From: Palsa-883 sp035696165
Lineage (GTDB): Bacteria > Pseudomonadota > Alphaproteobacteria > Acetobacterales > Acetobacteraceae
Assembly (NCBI GenBank): GCA_035696165.1
Contig: DASRQX010000231.1
Location: 1 to 15,194, forward strand
Direction: 5' to 3'
DNA length: 15,194 nucleotides
This document shows positions 13,939 to 15,194 of the stretch, piece by piece. The notes beneath the pieces were generated by a model. It saw only the letters and a list, made by a program, of their open reading frames with translations, was not told where the DNA came from and did not search any database. How positions within the stretch are numbered: position 1 is the first letter of the stretch; the number at the start of each line of letters is the position of its first letter. The position numbers and the translations under genes were made by a program.

Positions 13939-14015
13939 GGAGAAACTCTGTTGGGGTTGGATGTGCCCGCATTCTAGCGCAGCGGTGGTTGCCGCGGTGT
14001 ATCGGCGGCGATCCG
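13939..14015 (-). promoter_or_regulatory. Copy C of the repeated ybjQ 5' region
   Basis: The minus strand has TAGAATG (box at 13971-13976) about 32 bases before the truncated ybjQ ATG, with the same leader pattern as copies A and B. Further upstream, to the HIG1 stop at 14190, this copy has about 120 bases more than the corresponding space before the intact ybjQ, with no recognisable gene in it. Confidence 0.4.
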
Positions 14016-14189
14016 GCGTGTGCCTCCCGGGTTCAGCGGGGGCGTCGTGTTGTGCGGTGAGGATAACAGGGTTGGTGCCGCGAGCACTGCGTTGCCCGGC
14101 CCGGGCTGTCGCGCCCAAAACGATCGGAACGGAAGCGTGAAGGCGTGCCGATACCGGCGCCAGGTGGACAACGTTGCGTCAGCGGCAAG

Positions 14190-14393
14190 TCAGGAGCGCA
14201 TCAGGCTCATCAGGATGAGCAGCAACAGGATCGCGCATCCTTGCAGGATGACGCGCCAGCGCATCAGCCGGTTCGATCGGGCCGGGTCCGGACTGCCGCG
14301 CGCGAGGCCGATGAGGCCGGCGAACAGCACGCCCAGCGTGCCCACCATCACCAGCACGACCAGGATGGTCAGGAAGGTCTTCACCTCACCCAC
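14190..14393 (-). CDS. HIG1-type twin-transmembrane protein, copy 2
   Basis: A 67-residue paralogue of the protein at 12712-12915 with the same two hydrophobic segments and the loop motif NRLMRWRVILQ. Replacements between the copies are mainly Val/Ile/Leu/Met exchanges. Similarity at the DNA level continues on both sides: upstream over GGAACATCCGGCATG and downstream over the CCGCTGACGCAA stretch, showing a segmental duplication. The start is the GTG at 14391-14393 or the GTG at 14382-14384. An Rhs fragment ends 9 bases upstream. The ybjQ copy that should follow is broken, so this paralogue is separated from its usual partners. Confidence 0.75.
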   Translation of the reverse strand: MGEVKTFLTILVVLVMVGTLGVLFAGLIGLARGSPDPARSNRLMRWRVILQGCAILLLLILMSLMRS

Positions 14394-14402
14394 ATAGGCG
14401 GA

Positions 14403-14528
14403 TCATGCCGGATGTTCCACAGGGGTGGTCGAAGTGGTTGTGGGCGCACGCACGCCCTGCGGGTTGTCGCACAGTCCGAGCGGATCGGTACGGTGCAGCG
14501 GGTCATTCTGAACATATGCATAAATTCT
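14403..14528 (-). pseudogene. Rhs core C-terminal fragment
   Basis: RRIYAYVQNDPLHRTDPLGL is the signature that ends the Rhs-associated core, just before the variable C-terminal domain. Here the tip is only about 22 residues (CDNPQGVRAPTTTSTTPVEH plus PA) and ends inside the DNA shared by both HIG1 upstream regions. The frame is open further upstream to 14657 but that part shows no Rhs pattern. It is a scar of a larger gene. The gene-free DNA between 14529 and 14706 holds nothing else I can identify. Confidence 0.7.
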
Positions 14529-14706
14529 CCGCCCCGACGCGGCTTCGCCACACCAGGAGGCATTTTCCTGAGCGTCATCAATAGTTTGCAGTCGGGTTCC
14601 GCTGATGTAGCTCATTGCCCGCCAGAGATTTTGCTTTGACGCGCATGCTGGCCCCACGCGCGGGCCGCGGGCAAGCCAGATCGGTGGCGAAGAAGGAGTT
14701 GGGCTT

Positions 14707-15009
14707 TCACAGTCGGCGCCGATCCTGACCGGGACCGTAGACCCTCAGCACCCGCACGTCGCCGGCGGTGTCGTCGCGCCCGGTGTCCGGCTCGACCTTG
14801 TAGAATGCGCGGTAGCCTCCGGCGGCCGGCAGCTTGCGCACGCTCGGATGGTCGCCAGCCGGCCAGAGGCAGGGGTGCTGTTGGAGTCGCTGGATGTCAG
14901 CACGGATCGCCGCCAGCTTGCGCCTAGCGGCCGGTCCCGAACCGGGCTTGGTCAGCCAGCCACGCGCAGCCTCAAGGTCATCGCGCGCTTCCTGGGCATA
15001 GTCGGCCAC
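14707..15009 (-). CDS. ParE/RelE-superfamily toxin, no antitoxin in view
   Basis: About 100 residues with the pattern of ParE-type toxins: an N-terminal helical hairpin (DDLEAARGWLTKPGSGPAAR and following), RADIQRLQQHPCLWPAGDHP, the strand pair VRKLPAAGGYRAFYKVEP, and the C-terminal strand GDVRVLRVYGPGQDR. Such toxins inhibit DNA gyrase or cleave mRNA and are normally encoded beside an antitoxin. The GTG at 15007-15009 is the best in-frame start but has no ribosome binding site; the frame is open to 15168, antisense to a transposase gene. The N-terminus may therefore have been clipped by the insertion sequence, and any upstream antitoxin would be displaced. The nearest downstream sequence is the Rhs fragment, so no antitoxin follows it either. 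Confidence 0.7.
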   Translation of the reverse strand: MADYAQEARDDLEAARGWLTKPGSGPAARRKLAAIRADIQRLQQHPCLWPAGDHPSVRKLPAAGGYRAFYKVEPDTGRDDTAGDVRVLRVYGPGQDRRRL

Positions 15010-15042
15010 GTCATTGACAATGAGTAAGATGTCCGAATCGAT

Positions 15043-15067
15043 GGCTCCGTGACGTAACGACGGAGCC
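15043..15067. repeat. Hairpin before the IS630-type transposase start
   Basis: GGCTCCGT (15043-15050) pairs perfectly with ACGGAGCC (15060-15067) around a 9-base loop. It lies just upstream of the transposase start, and its right arm overlaps that gene's probable ribosome binding site (CGGAG), so folding could limit transposase translation. It might also be part of the element's terminal region. Confidence 0.5.
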
Positions 15068-15072
15068 GATTC

Positions 15073-15194
15073 GTGGCCGCGAAAGAGATCGCAGGAAAGA
15101 AGTATGTCGTTAAGCTCAGTGCGGCAGAGCGAGAGCGTCTGAATGCTCTGATCCAAAGTGGCAAGCACCCCGCACGAACGTTGACCAGGGCCCG
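15073..15194 (+). mobile_element. IS630-type transposase, N-terminal fragment cut by the window edge
   Basis: From the GTG at 15073-15075 the plus strand reads MAAKEIAGKKYVVKLSAAER, then ERLNALIQSGKHPARTLTRA, and is open to the window end (40 codons). This is the usual opening of IS630-family transposases: a short basic lead, a KLSxxERxxLxxLI helix and a GKxPAR-LTRA turn that begins the helix-turn-helix DNA-binding domain. CGGAG lies about 8-10 bases before the GTG. The DDE catalytic domain would be beyond the window. IS630 elements insert at TA; the left terminus is probably between about 15010 and 15060 but cannot be fixed here. Confidence 0.75.

Overview
This GC-rich window most likely comes from an alphaproteobacterium, plausibly an Acetobacteraceae/Rhodospirillales relative. 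That placement is an inference from codon use, gene order and protein style (ilvB-ilvN-ilvC beside miaA, a class I IlvC, an IlvB with a GEAS motif, paired HIG1/YbjQ genes); no marker gene proves it. All credible genes lie on the minus strand except a partial IS630-type transposase entering at the right edge. The long plus-strand reading frames are antisense shadows produced by high GC.

Positions 398-8506 are mostly conserved chromosomal housekeeping genes. In transcription order (right to left): miaA (tRNA dimethylallyltransferase), ilvB and ilvN (acetolactate synthase large and small subunits), a 130-bp palindromic repeat, ilvC (ketol-acid reductoisomerase), a CorA-type metal transporter with an N-terminal frameshift, a macrodomain protein overlapping it by 4 bp, a lipoprotein of unknown function, and a TSUP-family permease. 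IlvBN and IlvC catalyse the first two common steps of valine, leucine and isoleucine synthesis.

Positions 8507-11960 are accessory. They hold a chimeric remnant ORF just upstream of miaA, a 536-aa kelch/galactose-oxidase-like beta-propeller with a repetitive Arg-Glu tail, a CRP-box-like palindrome, and a membrane-anchored cytochrome c fused to a thioredoxin-fold-like domain. The cytochrome gene shows signs of three small indels.

Positions 11958-14530 are a rearranged, duplicated cassette. An intact unit (HIG1-type twin-membrane protein, YbjQ-family protein, 97-aa membrane protein) is followed upstream by a second, broken copy (HIG1 intact, ybjQ reduced to its first codons). Two Rhs-repeat fragments and two tiny membrane proteins lie in and next to the second copy. 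A third scrap of the same module (ybjQ 5' region joined to the tail of the 97-aa gene) sits 10 bp before miaA. The right end carries a ParE/RelE-type toxin without a visible antitoxin, abutted head-to-head by the IS630 transposase start.

The window is also rich in short tandem repeats with different periods (6, 8, 12, 16 and 20 bp) and in palindromic intergenic elements. No tRNA, rRNA or CRISPR array was seen. I did not find a convincing complete novel defence or biosynthetic system; the most unusual material is the duplicated HIG1/YbjQ module with Rhs scars and the recycling of its 5' region upstream of miaA.
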